A DNA stretch of 64,000 nt from Ensifer adhaerens. GTDB lineage: Bacteria > Pseudomonadota > Alphaproteobacteria > Rhizobiales > Rhizobiaceae. The stretch covers positions 2,402,001 to 2,466,000 of the forward strand of contig OCMG01000004.1 of the NCBI GenBank assembly GCA_900215285.1. Reading direction: 5' to 3'. The position numbers were made by a program, and so were the translations under genes. Positions within the stretch are counted from its first letter, which is position 1. Each line of letters begins with the position of its first letter. Positions 34,177 to 43,532 of this stretch are shown piece after piece. The notes under the pieces were generated by a model. The model worked only from the letters and a program-made list of their open reading frames with translations, was not told the origin of the DNA and made no database searches.

Positions 34177-36639
34177 ATGCCGGTGGAATGGATCGGGGCG
34201 GAGAAGGATTGCGTTGATCTTTCGGGCGAATGGCATGTGTCCTCGGAAGGGTTTCCCTCGGTCGATATGACCGTGCCGGGCGATGTGCATTCGGCGCTGG
34301 AAGGTGCTGGACTGATCCCCGATCCCTATTATGGCCGTAACGAATACAAGCTCAGGCATCTGGCCGAGAAGGACTGGGTGCTGACCCGAACCTTCGAGAT
34401 GGGCGACAGCGCCGGCTCCGAAGGCTGGTATCTCGATATCGACTATCTCGACACGGTCGCGACCGTTTCGATCAACGGAGTCGTGGTGCTTGAGGCGCAG
34501 AATGTGTTCCGCCGCTATCGACCCGATGTCAGCCACGCCCTGAAGACCGGCCGCAACGAGATCCGCGTTTTCATTCACTCCTCGGTGACAGAAGGGGCGC
34601 GACGGCAGGCGCTGCAGCCTTTCTTCGTTCCGCATCACGAGGGGAATTCCCCGATCCCGAACGGCAACTTGCTGCGCAAGGCGCAATGCGATTTCGGCTG
34701 GGACTGGAATATTGCGCTCGCACCACTCGGGCTCTACGGCTCGGTCGCGCTCAAGCGCATGGAGCCGGCGCGGATCGAGCATGTCGAGGCACGACAGACA
34801 CATCATGACAATGGCGCGGTTGACTTGACCGTGACGGTTACGTTGCATGCGTTTGAGCCGGGTGTTGTGCCGCTCTATCTCACCTTTGATGGCGAGCGCG
34901 ACCGGCTGGATTGCTCGGTCGGCGAGGGGCTGACGAAGGTCACGCAGGTCTATCGCATCGGGAAGCCGAAGCTCTGGTGGCCGGCGGGCTCGGGCGAGCA
35001 GGCGCTTTACGATCTGACCGTCGAGACGACGCGCGAGCGGGTCAGCCGCAAGATCGGCATCCGCAAGGTCGAGCTTCTGACGGACAAGGACGAGGCCGGC
35101 AGCCGCTTTGCCTTCCGCATCAATGGCAAGGAAATCTTCTGTCGCGGGGCGGACTGGATTCCGGCCGATGCGCTCTTCTCCAAGACGAGCGAGGCCAAAA
35201 CCGAAGATCTGCTGCAGTCGGCGGTCGACGCCAACATGAACATGATCCGCGTCTGGGGCGGCGGCTTCTACGAGCAGGACTGGTTCTACGATCTCTGCGA
35301 CGCCAAGGGCCTGATGGTCTGGCAGGACTTTATGTTCGCCTGCAACATATATCCCTCGACCGAAGACTTCCTCGCCGAAGTGCGCGAGGAGGTGCTCTAT
35401 CAGGTGCGCCGTCTTTCTTCGCATGCCTCCATCGTGCTCTGGTGCGGCGACAACGAACTGATCGGCGCGCTCGGCTGGTTCGACGTGACCCGCAACAATC
35501 GCGACCGCTATCTTGTCTCCTATGACCGACTGAACCGCACGATCGAGGTGGCGCTGAAGGAGGCGGGGCCGGATCTCATCTGGTGGCCGTCGAGCCCGGC
35601 ATCCGGCTATCTAGACTTCGGCGATGCCTGGCATGCCGACGGCTCGGGCGACATGCATTACTGGTCGGTCTGGCACGAAAACAAGTCGTTCGACAATTAC
35701 AGGACCGTGCGCCCGCGCTTCTGCTCGGAATTCGGCTTCCAGTCCTACACGTCCATGCCGGTTATCCGGCAGTTTGCCGACGCGGCGGACATGAATATCG
35801 CGTCGCCGGTGATGGAATCGCACCAGAAGAATGCGGGCGGCAACGAGCGGATAGCAGGAACCATGTTCCGCTATTTCCGCTTCCCCAAAAACTTTCCGTC
35901 CTTCGTCTATCTCAGCCAGATCCAGCAGGGGCTAGCGATCCGCACGGCGGTAGACTTCTGGCGTTCGCTGAAGCCGCATTGCATGGGCACGCTCTACTGG
36001 CAGCTCAACGACACATGGCCGGTCGCCTCCTGGGCGAGCCTCGATTACGGCGGCGGCTGGAAGGCGATGCACTACATGGCGCGCCGCTTCTTCCAGCAGG
36101 TGGCGGTGACCGCCATTCCATCTGAGGACGAGAGCGAGATCGCGCTTTCCGTCGTCAACGACACGCTGGAGGATACGTCCGTCAAGATCGAGACCTGGCT
36201 CGTTGATCTTGCGGGCAAGCGGCGGCCGTTCCGCAGCTTCGACTGTGCGGCACCGGCCGACCGGGCGGTAACGGCGGCGACGATTGCGCGCGCCGACATC
36301 CCGGAGAACATGCTGCTCTTCTGGTCCTTCACCGCCGCCAACGGCATGACGGGCGAGGGGCATCATGCCACGGTGACCTACAAGTCGCTGGACCTGAAGC
36401 CTTCGGGTCTCTCGATCGACGTGCAGCCCTTCTCTGGCGGCGTCTTCGAGGTGCGGGTCACCGCCAGGGGACTGGCGCTGCATGTCATGCTCGAGGCCGA
36501 TTGCGAGGGGCGCTACTCCGACAACGCCTTCGACCTCACCGCCGGAGAAACCAAGACCGTCATCTTCACGCCTGCGAACCGTATGGCCGTCGCGCCGCAG
36601 TTCAGCGTGCTCGATCTTCACAGCTGTTACGCCGGCTAA
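34177..36639 (+). CDS. Beta-mannosidase-like glycoside hydrolase family 2
   Basis: An 820-residue enzyme with GH2 layout: N-terminal sugar-binding beta domain (VPGDVHSALEGAGLIPDPYYG, typical of beta-mannosidases), an immunoglobulin-like domain and a TIM barrel. The general acid is probably E427 in WCGDNELIG and the nucleophile E518 in CSEFGFQS. It has no signal peptide, so it works in the cytosol on imported beta-linked oligosaccharides. I chose ATG at 34177 with AGGGTGAG before it, over a GTG at 34168. Beta-mannosidase fits better than beta-galactosidase or glucuronidase because of the N-terminal motif, but substrate is inferred. Confidence 0.88.
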   Translation: MPVEWIGAEKDCVDLSGEWHVSSEGFPSVDMTVPGDVHSALEGAGLIPDPYYGRNEYKLRHLAEKDWVLTRTFEMGDSAGSEGWYLDIDYLDTVATVSINGVVVLEAQNVFRRYRPDVSHALKTGRNEIRVFIHSSVTEGARRQALQPFFVPHHEGNSPIPNGNLLRKAQCDFGWDWNIALAPLGLYGSVALKRMEPARIEHVEARQTHHDNGAVDLTVTVTLHAFEPGVVPLYLTFDGERDRLDCSVGEGLTKVTQVYRIGKPKLWWPAGSGEQALYDLTVETTRERVSRKIGIRKVELLTDKDEAGSRFAFRINGKEIFCRGADWIPADALFSKTSEAKTEDLLQSAVDANMNMIRVWGGGFYEQDWFYDLCDAKGLMVWQDFMFACNIYPSTEDFLAEVREEVLYQVRRLSSHASIVLWCGDNELIGALGWFDVTRNNRDRYLVSYDRLNRTIEVALKEAGPDLIWWPSSPASGYLDFGDAWHADGSGDMHYWSVWHENKSFDNYRTVRPRFCSEFGFQSYTSMPVIRQFADAADMNIASPVMESHQKNAGGNERIAGTMFRYFRFPKNFPSFVYLSQIQQGLAIRTAVDFWRSLKPHCMGTLYWQLNDTWPVASWASLDYGGGWKAMHYMARRFFQQVAVTAIPSEDESEIALSVVNDTLEDTSVKIETWLVDLAGKRRPFRSFDCAAPADRAVTAATIARADIPENMLLFWSFTAANGMTGEGHHATVTYKSLDLKPSGLSIDVQPFSGGVFEVRVTARGLALHVMLEADCEGRYSDNAFDLTAGETKTVIFTPANRMAVAPQFSVLDLHSCYAG

Positions 36640-36731
36640 TCTTTGCGGACGCTTCCCGCGCCCGCAAGGCGGCATCACCCAAGGATGCCGGCTGACGTCA
36701 CGGAAACAAAACAACGAGGAGGAGTTACCCC

Positions 36732-37496
36732 ATGGAAAAGTTCAGCTTTCAGCTTTTCAGCTCGCGCAATTATCCGCCGCTTGAAGATGTCTTCAAGCTT
36801 CTGGCCGCTAATGGCTATTCCTACGCCGAAGGTTTCGGCGGCGTCTATGGCGATGCCGACGAGGCTGCCGGCAAGGCGCTCAAGGCCCAGCTCGACGCCA
36901 ACGGTCTGGCGATGCCGACCGGCCACTTCTCCATCGATGCGCTGGAGCAGAACCCGGACAAGGTGATCGCGTTCGCAAAGGCCGTGGGCATGGAGATCAT
37001 CATCTGCCCCTACCTGATGCCCGACCAGCGGCCCAACTCCGTCGAAGGCTGGACCGACTTCGGTCGTCGGCTTCAGAAGGCCGGTCAGCCCTATCGCGCC
37101 GCCGGTTTCGGCTATGCCTGGCATAACCATGACTTCGAATTTGCGGCACTCGAAGACGGATCGGTCGTGTTGGACCGCATTTTCGAAGGTGCGCCGGATC
37201 TCGATTGGGAGGCCGACATTGCCTGGATCGTGCGCGGCAAGGCCGATCCCTTTGCATGGATCGAGAAGTACAAGGACAAGGTCGTGACCGTCCATGTGAA
37301 GGACATTGCGCCGGCCGGCGAGGCTGCGGACGAGGGCGGCTGGGCCGATGTCGGTCACGGTGTTGTTCCGTGGGCGAAGCTCATGCCGTTCCTGCGCGAG
37401 ACCACAAGCGCGAAATATTACATTGCCGAACATGATAACCCGAACGATCTCAAGCGCATGGTCAGCCGCTCGATCGCCTCGTTCAAGACCTTCTGA
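36732..37496 (+). CDS. Sugar phosphate isomerase/epimerase (xylose-isomerase-like TIM barrel)
   Basis: A 254-residue AP-endonuclease-2/IolE-type TIM barrel. Metal-site elements are visible: a Glu-rich strand near YAEGFGGVYG, WHNHDFEF with two His, and HVKDIAPAG near the end. Relatives epimerise or isomerise free, phosphorylated or keto sugars. AACGAGGAGGAG before the ATG is strong. It is coupled by an 11-base gap to the Gfo/Idh gene, a pairing also seen in 3-keto-glycoside routes, which guides my guess at function. Confidence 0.87.
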   Translation: MEKFSFQLFSSRNYPPLEDVFKLLAANGYSYAEGFGGVYGDADEAAGKALKAQLDANGLAMPTGHFSIDALEQNPDKVIAFAKAVGMEIIICPYLMPDQRPNSVEGWTDFGRRLQKAGQPYRAAGFGYAWHNHDFEFAALEDGSVVLDRIFEGAPDLDWEADIAWIVRGKADPFAWIEKYKDKVVTVHVKDIAPAGEAADEGGWADVGHGVVPWAKLMPFLRETTSAKYYIAEHDNPNDLKRMVSRSIASFKTF

Positions 37497-37507
37497 GGAT
37501 TGCAGTC

Positions 37508-38647
37508 ATGGCACGTGAATATGGAGTGGGGATTCTGGGCTGCGGAAACATTTCCGCCGCCTATTTCAAGCTGATCCCGCTGTTCAAGAACCTGAAGGCA
37601 GTCGCCTGCGCCGATATCAATCCGGCGGCGGCCGAAGCCCGCGCTGCGGAATTTGACGTTCGGGCCGACACCGTCGAGGCTCTGCTGGCCGACCCTGAAG
37701 TGGACGTCATCGTTAATTTGACGATCCCGGAAGCGCATTTCGCCATGTCGAAGCGCGCGCTTGAAGCCGGCAAGCATGTCTATTCGGAAAAGCCCTTCGT
37801 GCTCTCCATCGAGGAAGGCGAAGAGCTGCGCAAGATTGCCGACGCCAAGGGCCTGCGCGTCGGGTCCGCTCCCGATACGTTCCTTGGCGGCGCGCATCAA
37901 TATGCGCGCAAGCTGATCGACGAGGGCGCCATCGGCAAGGTCATGTCCGGCACGGCGCATGTGCTGGGCGCCGGCATGGAGGCCTGGCATCCGAACCCGG
38001 ACTTCTTCTTCCGTCCGGGCGGCGGGCCGATCCTCGACATGGGGCCGTATTACGTCACGAACCTCGTCAACCTCGTGGGGCCGGTCAAGCGCGTGATGGC
38101 CATGGCCAACATGGCGCGTACCGAGCGTGTGATCGGCAACGGCCCGCGCAATGGCGAGGCCGTGCCGGTTTCGACCCCGACGAATATTCATGCCATTCTC
38201 GAATTCGAGAACGGCGCGCATATCGCGCTGATGGGTAGCTGGGACGTCATTGCCAACAAGCACACGAATATGGAGCTTTATGGTGTCGACGGTGCGCTGC
38301 ACGTGCCGGATCCGAACTTCTTCGGCGGTTCGGTGGAGATGGCACAGCGCGGCGGCAAGGGTTTCGAGGCCGTCGAGCTTTGGGACCATCCGCTGACGCA
38401 GGTCAAGTTCCAGACGCAGGACGGGCGTATGCTCGCCAACTATCGCGCGGCCGGCCTTTCTGACATGATGGCCGCGCATGAGGAGGGACGCGAGCATCGC
38501 TGCTCGCTGGATCGCGCGCTGCACGTCGTCGACGTGCTTCTATCGATCCTGAAGTCGGCGGAGGAGAAGCGTTCGGTCGATATCGGCACGAAATGCACCC
38601 AGCCCGCGCCCTTCAGCATGGAGGAGGCGGCAGCGCTGATGCGCTGA
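37508..38647 (+). CDS. Gfo/Idh/MocA-family sugar dehydrogenase
   Basis: A 379-residue NAD(P)-dependent oxidoreductase. The N-terminal Rossmann motif is GVGILGCGNISAAY, and the catalytic-Lys motif is SEKPFV (EKP). A C-terminal substrate domain follows, with a GGGPILDMGPYYVTNL stretch typical of the family. Such enzymes oxidise sugar hydroxyls, often C1 or C3. It begins 11 bases after the isomerase gene. Together they could handle a 3-keto sugar. Confidence 0.9.
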   Translation: MAREYGVGILGCGNISAAYFKLIPLFKNLKAVACADINPAAAEARAAEFDVRADTVEALLADPEVDVIVNLTIPEAHFAMSKRALEAGKHVYSEKPFVLSIEEGEELRKIADAKGLRVGSAPDTFLGGAHQYARKLIDEGAIGKVMSGTAHVLGAGMEAWHPNPDFFFRPGGGPILDMGPYYVTNLVNLVGPVKRVMAMANMARTERVIGNGPRNGEAVPVSTPTNIHAILEFENGAHIALMGSWDVIANKHTNMELYGVDGALHVPDPNFFGGSVEMAQRGGKGFEAVELWDHPLTQVKFQTQDGRMLANYRAAGLSDMMAAHEEGREHRCSLDRALHVVDVLLSILKSAEEKRSVDIGTKCTQPAPFSMEEAAALMR

Positions 38648-38668
38648 GCCTTTCATTGTAGTATTTCG

Positions 38669-38695
38669 AGCCGCGCCTCACGAGGCGCGGCTTTC
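38669..38695 (+). terminator. Hairpin after the Gfo/Idh gene
   Basis: AGCCGCGCC (38669-38677) pairs with GGCGCGGCT (38684-38692), with TTTC after it. The T-run is short, so it may cut expression of the aldo-keto reductase and GH43 genes only partly. Confidence 0.5.
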
Positions 38696-38720
38696 AATGT
38701 TTATGTCGAGGAGAATTCCC

Positions 38721-39773
38721 ATGGCCTGGCAGCCCGCCGAAAACCGCTATGAAAAGATGAAGTACAACCGCTGCGGCAAGAGCGGCCTGAAGCTTCCGGC
38801 GATCTCGCTGGGGCTCTGGCACAATTTCGGCGAGGATACGCCGATGGCCACCAAGCGGGACATCTGCCGCACGGCCTTCGATCTGGGCATCACGCATTTC
38901 GACCTCGCCAACAATTATGGTCCGCCGCCCGGCAGCGCCGAGACGGCCTTCGGCGATATCCTGAAGACGGATTTCGCCGGCTATCGCGACGAGATGATCA
39001 TCTCCTCCAAGGCCGGTTATCTGATGTGGCCGGGGCCTTATGGCGAATGGGGCAGCCGCAAATATGTGATCGCCTCGTGCGACCAGTCGCTGAAGCGATT
39101 GGGTCTCGACTATGTCGATATTTTCTATTCCCACCGCTTCGACCCGGATACGCCGCTCGAAGAAACCTGCGGCGCGCTTGATCACATCGTGCGCTCCGGC
39201 AGGGCGCAGTATGTGGGCATCTCCTCCTACAATTCAAAGCGCACCCGCGAGGCGGTCGCGATCCTGAAGGATCTGGGGACGCCATGCCTCATCCATCAGC
39301 CCAGCTATTCGATGATCAATCGCTGGATCGAGGAGGATGGGCTGGTGGATACGCTGGAAGAGCTCGGCGTGGGCTCCATCGTCTTCTCGCCGCTGGCGCA
39401 GGGGATGCTGACATCGAAATATCTCAACGGCATTCCGGATGCGAGCCGCGCGGCGCAGGACAAGTCGCTGAACCCGGATTTCCTCAATGAAAAGAACATC
39501 GAGAACATCCGCGCGCTGAACCGCATTGCCGAAAAGCGCGGCCAGACGCTGGCGCAGATGGCGATTGCCTGGGTGCTGCGCAAGGGCCGGATTACTTCGG
39601 CGCTGATCGGGGCAAGCCGCGCCGCGCAGGTCGCTGATTGCGTGGCGGCACTCGACAATCCCGACTTCACCGATGCGGAACTGGCGGACATCGATACCTA
39701 CGCTCGCGAAGCCGACATCAACCTCTGGGCCGCCTCTGCCGAGCGTAAAGGCCCCGCGCGCAAGAAGAAGTGA
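38721..39773 (+). CDS. Aldo-keto reductase (YghZ / GAP-reductase type)
   Basis: A 350-residue NADPH-dependent reductase. Family motifs are LANNYGPPPGSAE (catalytic Tyr), ISSKAGYLMWPGPYG (Lys) and DIFYSHRFDPDTPLEET (His); these match the L-glyceraldehyde-3-phosphate reductase branch and the potassium channel beta-subunit relatives. The ATG at 38721 follows GAGGAGA; an earlier start at 38697 lies in the hairpin tail. It overlaps or nearly overlaps the GH43 start, so the two are co-translated. Its natural substrate is unknown. Confidence 0.88.
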   Translation: MAWQPAENRYEKMKYNRCGKSGLKLPAISLGLWHNFGEDTPMATKRDICRTAFDLGITHFDLANNYGPPPGSAETAFGDILKTDFAGYRDEMIISSKAGYLMWPGPYGEWGSRKYVIASCDQSLKRLGLDYVDIFYSHRFDPDTPLEETCGALDHIVRSGRAQYVGISSYNSKRTREAVAILKDLGTPCLIHQPSYSMINRWIEEDGLVDTLEELGVGSIVFSPLAQGMLTSKYLNGIPDASRAAQDKSLNPDFLNEKNIENIRALNRIAEKRGQTLAQMAIAWVLRKGRITSALIGASRAAQVADCVAALDNPDFTDAELADIDTYAREADINLWAASAERKGPARKKK

Positions 39774-39778
39774 GCGAC

Positions 39779-41386
39779 ATGATCCAGAACCCCATTCTTC
39801 CCGGCTTCAACCCGGACCCCTCGATCTGCCGCGTCGGCGAAGACTATTACATCGCTACCTCGACCTTCGAGTGGTTCCCCGGCGTGCAGATTCACCACTC
39901 GCGCGACCTCGTGAACTGGACCCTCGTACGCCGGCCGCTGGAGCGGCCGAGCCAGCTCAACATGCTCGGCAATCCCGACAGCTGCGGCATCTGGGCGCCG
40001 TGCCTGTCCTATGCCGACGGACAGTTCTGGCTGGTCTATACGGATGTGAAGCGCTTCGAAGGCTCGTTCAAGGATGCTCCGAACTATATCGTGACCTCGC
40101 CGACCATCAAGGGCGAATGGTCAGACCCGGTCTACGTGAACTCCTCGGGCTTCGACCCGTCGCTGTTCCACGACGACGACGGGCGCAAGTGGTTCGTGAA
40201 CCAGCAGTGGAACCACCGGCCGGAAGCCCGCCACTCCAAGGGCCATGTCGCCTTCGACGGGATCGTGCTGCAGGAATACGATGCCGAGGCCGGCAAGCTG
40301 GTCGGGCCGGTGCGCAACATCTATTCCGGGACGCCGCTGGGTCTTGTTGAAGGTCCGCATCTCTTCAAGCGCGACGGCTGGTATTATCTCACCTGCGCGG
40401 AAGGCGGCACCGGCTACACCCATGCGGTCACCATGGCGCGCTCGCGCCATATCGAGGGACCGTATGAGGATCACCCGAACCTTTACGTGATCACCTCCAA
40501 GGACAGCCCGGATGCGGCTCTTCAGCGTGCCGGCCATGGGCAATATGTCGAGACGCCGGACGGGCAGTTCTATCACACGCATCTCTGCGGCCGGCCGCTT
40601 AGCCCCCATCGCCGCTGCACGCTGGGCCGCGAAACGTCGATCCAGAAGGTCGAGTGGCGTGATGGCTGGCTTTATCTGGCTCAGGGCGGGCAGGTGCCTT
40701 CGGTTGAGGTGCCGTCACCGACTGGTGCCACGAAGAACCCGGAGCCGACAGAGATCGTCCGCACCTTTGACGAGGCCAAGCTGCCCATGGAATTCCAGTG
40801 GCTGCGAACACCTTATCCGGAGCGCATCTTCTCGCTCACCGAAAGGCCCGGACACCTCCGAATCTTTGGACGCCAGAGCATTGGCAACTGGTTCGAGCAG
40901 GGTCTTGTCGGCCGCCGGCAGGAGCATCATTCCTTCCGCGCAGAAACCACCCTCGATTTAAAGGCCGAGACCTACCAGCATGTGGCGGGGCTGACGCATT
41001 ACTACGGCCGCTTCAAGTTCCATGCGCTGGGTCTCTCCTGGGACGAGGAACTGGGCGCGTCGCTCATCATCCTGTCCTGCCCGGGAAACTATCCGACCGG
41101 CAAGCTCGAGTATCCGATCGGCATGGGCGTTTCGGTGCCCGAAGGCGTGCTCGACCTGGCGATGGAAGTCCGCGACAACGACCTGCAATTCTTCTGGCGC
41201 AAGTCGGGTGAGGGCGCTTGGCAGGCGGTCGGCCCGGTTCTGGATGCGAGCGTCATTTCGGACGAGGGCGGCGGGCTGAATGAGCACGGCTCGTTTACGG
41301 GCGCGTTTGCGGCGATGTTTGCCTTCGACATCACCGGGCATGGCAAGCCGGCGGATTTCGACGGGTTTATGTATCGGGTGTTGTGA
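39779..41386 (+). CDS. Glycoside hydrolase family 43 beta-xylosidase-like enzyme
   Basis: A 535-residue enzyme with a five-bladed propeller and a C-terminal beta-sandwich (about residues 330-535), the XynB layout. Catalytic residues are visible: Asp13 (general base) in GFNPDPSICR, Asp in SSGFDPSLF, and the acid Glu in LVEGPHLFK. There is no signal peptide, so it acts in the cytosol. I use ATG at 39779 (IQNPILPGFNPDPS, the usual family start); a GTG at 39770 overlaps the previous stop. Substrates are probably xylo- or arabino-oligosaccharides; this is inference. Confidence 0.9.
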   Translation: MIQNPILPGFNPDPSICRVGEDYYIATSTFEWFPGVQIHHSRDLVNWTLVRRPLERPSQLNMLGNPDSCGIWAPCLSYADGQFWLVYTDVKRFEGSFKDAPNYIVTSPTIKGEWSDPVYVNSSGFDPSLFHDDDGRKWFVNQQWNHRPEARHSKGHVAFDGIVLQEYDAEAGKLVGPVRNIYSGTPLGLVEGPHLFKRDGWYYLTCAEGGTGYTHAVTMARSRHIEGPYEDHPNLYVITSKDSPDAALQRAGHGQYVETPDGQFYHTHLCGRPLSPHRRCTLGRETSIQKVEWRDGWLYLAQGGQVPSVEVPSPTGATKNPEPTEIVRTFDEAKLPMEFQWLRTPYPERIFSLTERPGHLRIFGRQSIGNWFEQGLVGRRQEHHSFRAETTLDLKAETYQHVAGLTHYYGRFKFHALGLSWDEELGASLIILSCPGNYPTGKLEYPIGMGVSVPEGVLDLAMEVRDNDLQFFWRKSGEGAWQAVGPVLDASVISDEGGGLNEHGSFTGAFAAMFAFDITGHGKPADFDGFMYRVL

Positions 41387-41393
41387 TGTCAGT

Positions 41394-41442
41394 CCCCTTC
41401 TCCCCTCGGGGAGAAGGTGGCCCGAAGGGCCGGATGAGGGGT
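41394..41442. repeat. Palindromic intergenic element, part 1
   Basis: CCTTCTCCCC (41396-41405) pairs with GGGGAGAAGG (41408-41417), and GGCCC-GAA-GGGCC (41419-41431) makes a second small hairpin, followed by GGATGAGGGG. This is the inverted form of a palindromic element common between genes in rhizobia and Brucella. It directly follows the GH43 stop and may help end the transcript. Confidence 0.7.
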
Positions 41443-41463
41443 TCGCGGCAACAGAGTTAAGTG

Positions 41464-41537
41464 CCCCTCACCAAGCTCGCCAAACCAATCGGCTTCGCCT
41501 CTTGGGGCGAGCTATCCTCTCCCCGAGGGGAGAGGAG
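41464..41537. repeat. Palindromic intergenic element, part 2 (copy A)
   Basis: A segment of about 74 bases from CCCCTCACCAAGCTCGCC to GGGGAGAGGAG that recurs at 54917-54993 with only scattered changes. Its end forms a hairpin, CCTCTCCCC/GGGGAGAGG. It ends 11 bases from the GT41 stop codon. Confidence 0.85.
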
Positions 41538-41548
41538 CAACAGAGACC

Positions 41549-43474
41549 TTACGGTGTCGCCGGCATGAAGCTTCCGTCGCGCATAGGGAGCGCCGGCACG
41601 TCGATATGGTCCGGGTCCTGACCGGATTTCGCACGCTCCACCATCGCGACATATCCCGCCTCCAGATGACGGCAGAAGCGGTCGGCGTCGAAGAGGGGGG
41701 CGCGGAAGCGGTTGGTTGCGAGCTTTTCGCGGATCGTCCCCAGGCGGTGACGGTCGGTGGCGAGCGCGACGGCGAGGTCCACGTAGCCGGCATTGTCGGC
41801 AGCGACGAATTCCGGCACGCCGATAGCGTGAAGCAGGCTCTCCGTGATGCGCGAGGCGAAATGGGTGCCCTTGCGGGTGACGACAGGAACGGCTGCCCAG
41901 ATCAGATCGGAGCTTTCGAGATTACCGTTATAGGGGAAGGTGTCGAGCGCCAGGTCGGCCGCCTGGATACGGGCGAGGTGATCCTCATACGAGGCGTTCG
42001 GCGCGAAGACGAGACGGTTCGGCATCACGCCCTGAAGGAGCGCGAAGCGCGTCAGGTTCTGTCGTGCCAGCGTCGAAGTTTCTGCCATCCAGAGCACGCT
42101 GTCCGGTACCTTTTTCATGATGGCGATCCACAGCGCAAAGACCTCGGGCGAGATCTTGTCCGGTGGCGTGAAGGCGGAGAAGACGAATTTGCTTTCCGGT
42201 AGAGCGAGGTCGCGGCGCGCGCGCGGTTCGGGCAGCGGGCGGCGCACCGGATCGTTCGGCATGAAGCTTTCCGGCAGGCGGCAGAATTTCTCCGTATAGA
42301 AAGGCCTGGAGCTGTCCGGAAGGACGATCGGGTCACCGATGATATAATCGATATCCAGATTGACGAGCGTGCCGGGAAAGCCCAGCCAGGAGACCTGAAC
42401 CGGGGCTGCCAGCTGGTTGAAGAGGCCGGGGCGTGCTCCGCCCGTATAGCCCTTCAGGTCCACAAGGATGTCGATACCCGCATTCGAAACGGCGCGCGCG
42501 GCGGCAGTATTGTCGAGGTCGTGAATGGGAATGATCGTGCCGTAGCGGGCACGGCTGTTGAAGCCGAGCTTTTCCGGCGGCGTTGCGTCGATGAGGTAGA
42601 TGTCAAATTTGTCCGCGTCATGGGCATTCAGCACACCACGAACGAGGTTCATCGACGGGCTGAGATCGCTGAAGTCGTCCGAGACGTAGCCGACCTTGAT
42701 GCGGTCCGACCAGTCGTGTACCTGGATGCGGCGGATCATGTCCAGCCCGTCGGGCTTTTCCGGCATGTCGCTCGCGTTCTCCGCCAGGCGGTTGATTGCT
42801 TCATTTTCGCTCCACAGCAGGCTGTGGCGGGGCATGTCGCCCTTGAAGATGGAGGTGCTGCCTGCGGCGAAATCGCCCTTGAGCCGTGTCTCGAGCGCGT
42901 TCAGCGTGTCGAAATCATGGAAGACGGAGGCAAGTTCCATCAGCGAGAAGAGAATGGGCCCCTGATCGGGCGCGATCGCATAGAGCTTCTTGTAGAGCGT
43001 GAGGTGATCTTCGCTGTAGTCGCCGCTGCCCACGAGACGAGAGGCGAGCGCGAGATGCTCGGGATTGGTGGAATTGATCAGGCGGCGCTTGTGGGCCTCG
43101 ACCAATTCCTTTTCGCCCCGCTCCAGAAAGCCCTTGATGAGGATGAAGACGACATCCTGGTGCTCGGGAATGACCTTGTTGAGCTGCAACGACAGAAGGA
43201 ACGCCTTCTCGTGCTGGCCGGTTTCCTCGTAAAGCTGCATGGCGTTGAGAAGGAACGCCGAGGCGTGCGGTGTCTCGCGCTGCGCAGCACGTTCCAGCAC
43301 TTCGGCGGCTTCGGTCAGCATGCCGGCCTTGTGAAAGGTGCGCGCCAGCAGGGACAGGACGTTGACGTCGTTTGCCCCGCCTGCGGTCATCAGCGAATTC
43401 AGGATGATGAAGGTCCTGTCGAGGTCGCCGGCCTCGAAGGCGGCCATGGCTGCCTGCAGCGTGGGCTCAGTCAA
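41549..43474 (-). CDS. GT41 (O-GlcNAc-transferase/SPINDLY-like) glycosyltransferase with N-terminal TPR-like helices
   Basis: A 641-residue protein. The first 230 or so residues are helical repeats resembling TPRs. The C-terminal half has the OGT/GT41 signature VDLKGYTGGARPGLF, then QVSWLGFPGT and a late LALDTFPYNG segment. GT41 enzymes add GlcNAc or fucose to Ser/Thr of proteins. The best start is a TTG at 43474 with GGAG 9 bases before it; an ATG at 43447 would cut into the helical region. It follows znuA on the same strand, behind a hairpin. Target proteins are unknown. Confidence 0.8.
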   Translation of the reverse strand: MTEPTLQAAMAAFEAGDLDRTFIILNSLMTAGGANDVNVLSLLARTFHKAGMLTEAAEVLERAAQRETPHASAFLLNAMQLYEETGQHEKAFLLSLQLNKVIPEHQDVVFILIKGFLERGEKELVEAHKRRLINSTNPEHLALASRLVGSGDYSEDHLTLYKKLYAIAPDQGPILFSLMELASVFHDFDTLNALETRLKGDFAAGSTSIFKGDMPRHSLLWSENEAINRLAENASDMPEKPDGLDMIRRIQVHDWSDRIKVGYVSDDFSDLSPSMNLVRGVLNAHDADKFDIYLIDATPPEKLGFNSRARYGTIIPIHDLDNTAAARAVSNAGIDILVDLKGYTGGARPGLFNQLAAPVQVSWLGFPGTLVNLDIDYIIGDPIVLPDSSRPFYTEKFCRLPESFMPNDPVRRPLPEPRARRDLALPESKFVFSAFTPPDKISPEVFALWIAIMKKVPDSVLWMAETSTLARQNLTRFALLQGVMPNRLVFAPNASYEDHLARIQAADLALDTFPYNGNLESSDLIWAAVPVVTRKGTHFASRITESLLHAIGVPEFVAADNAGYVDLAVALATDRHRLGTIREKLATNRFRAPLFDADRFCRHLEAGYVAMVERAKSGQDPDHIDVPALPMRDGSFMPATP

Positions 43475-43532
43475 AATTGCGGACTCCGGTCTGCGAATCG
43501 ATCCGCAATTCTTGCAAGACTAAAATGGTGCG

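Noticed and set aside
33808..35424. 538-codon minus-strand frame over the ABC ATPase and GH2 genes
   Set aside because: Opposite two genes with complete catalytic motifs; His/Arg-rich shadow composition.
41394..41537. CRISPR-like repeats
   Set aside because: The units are palindromic and differ from each other, with no regular spacers and no cas gene.
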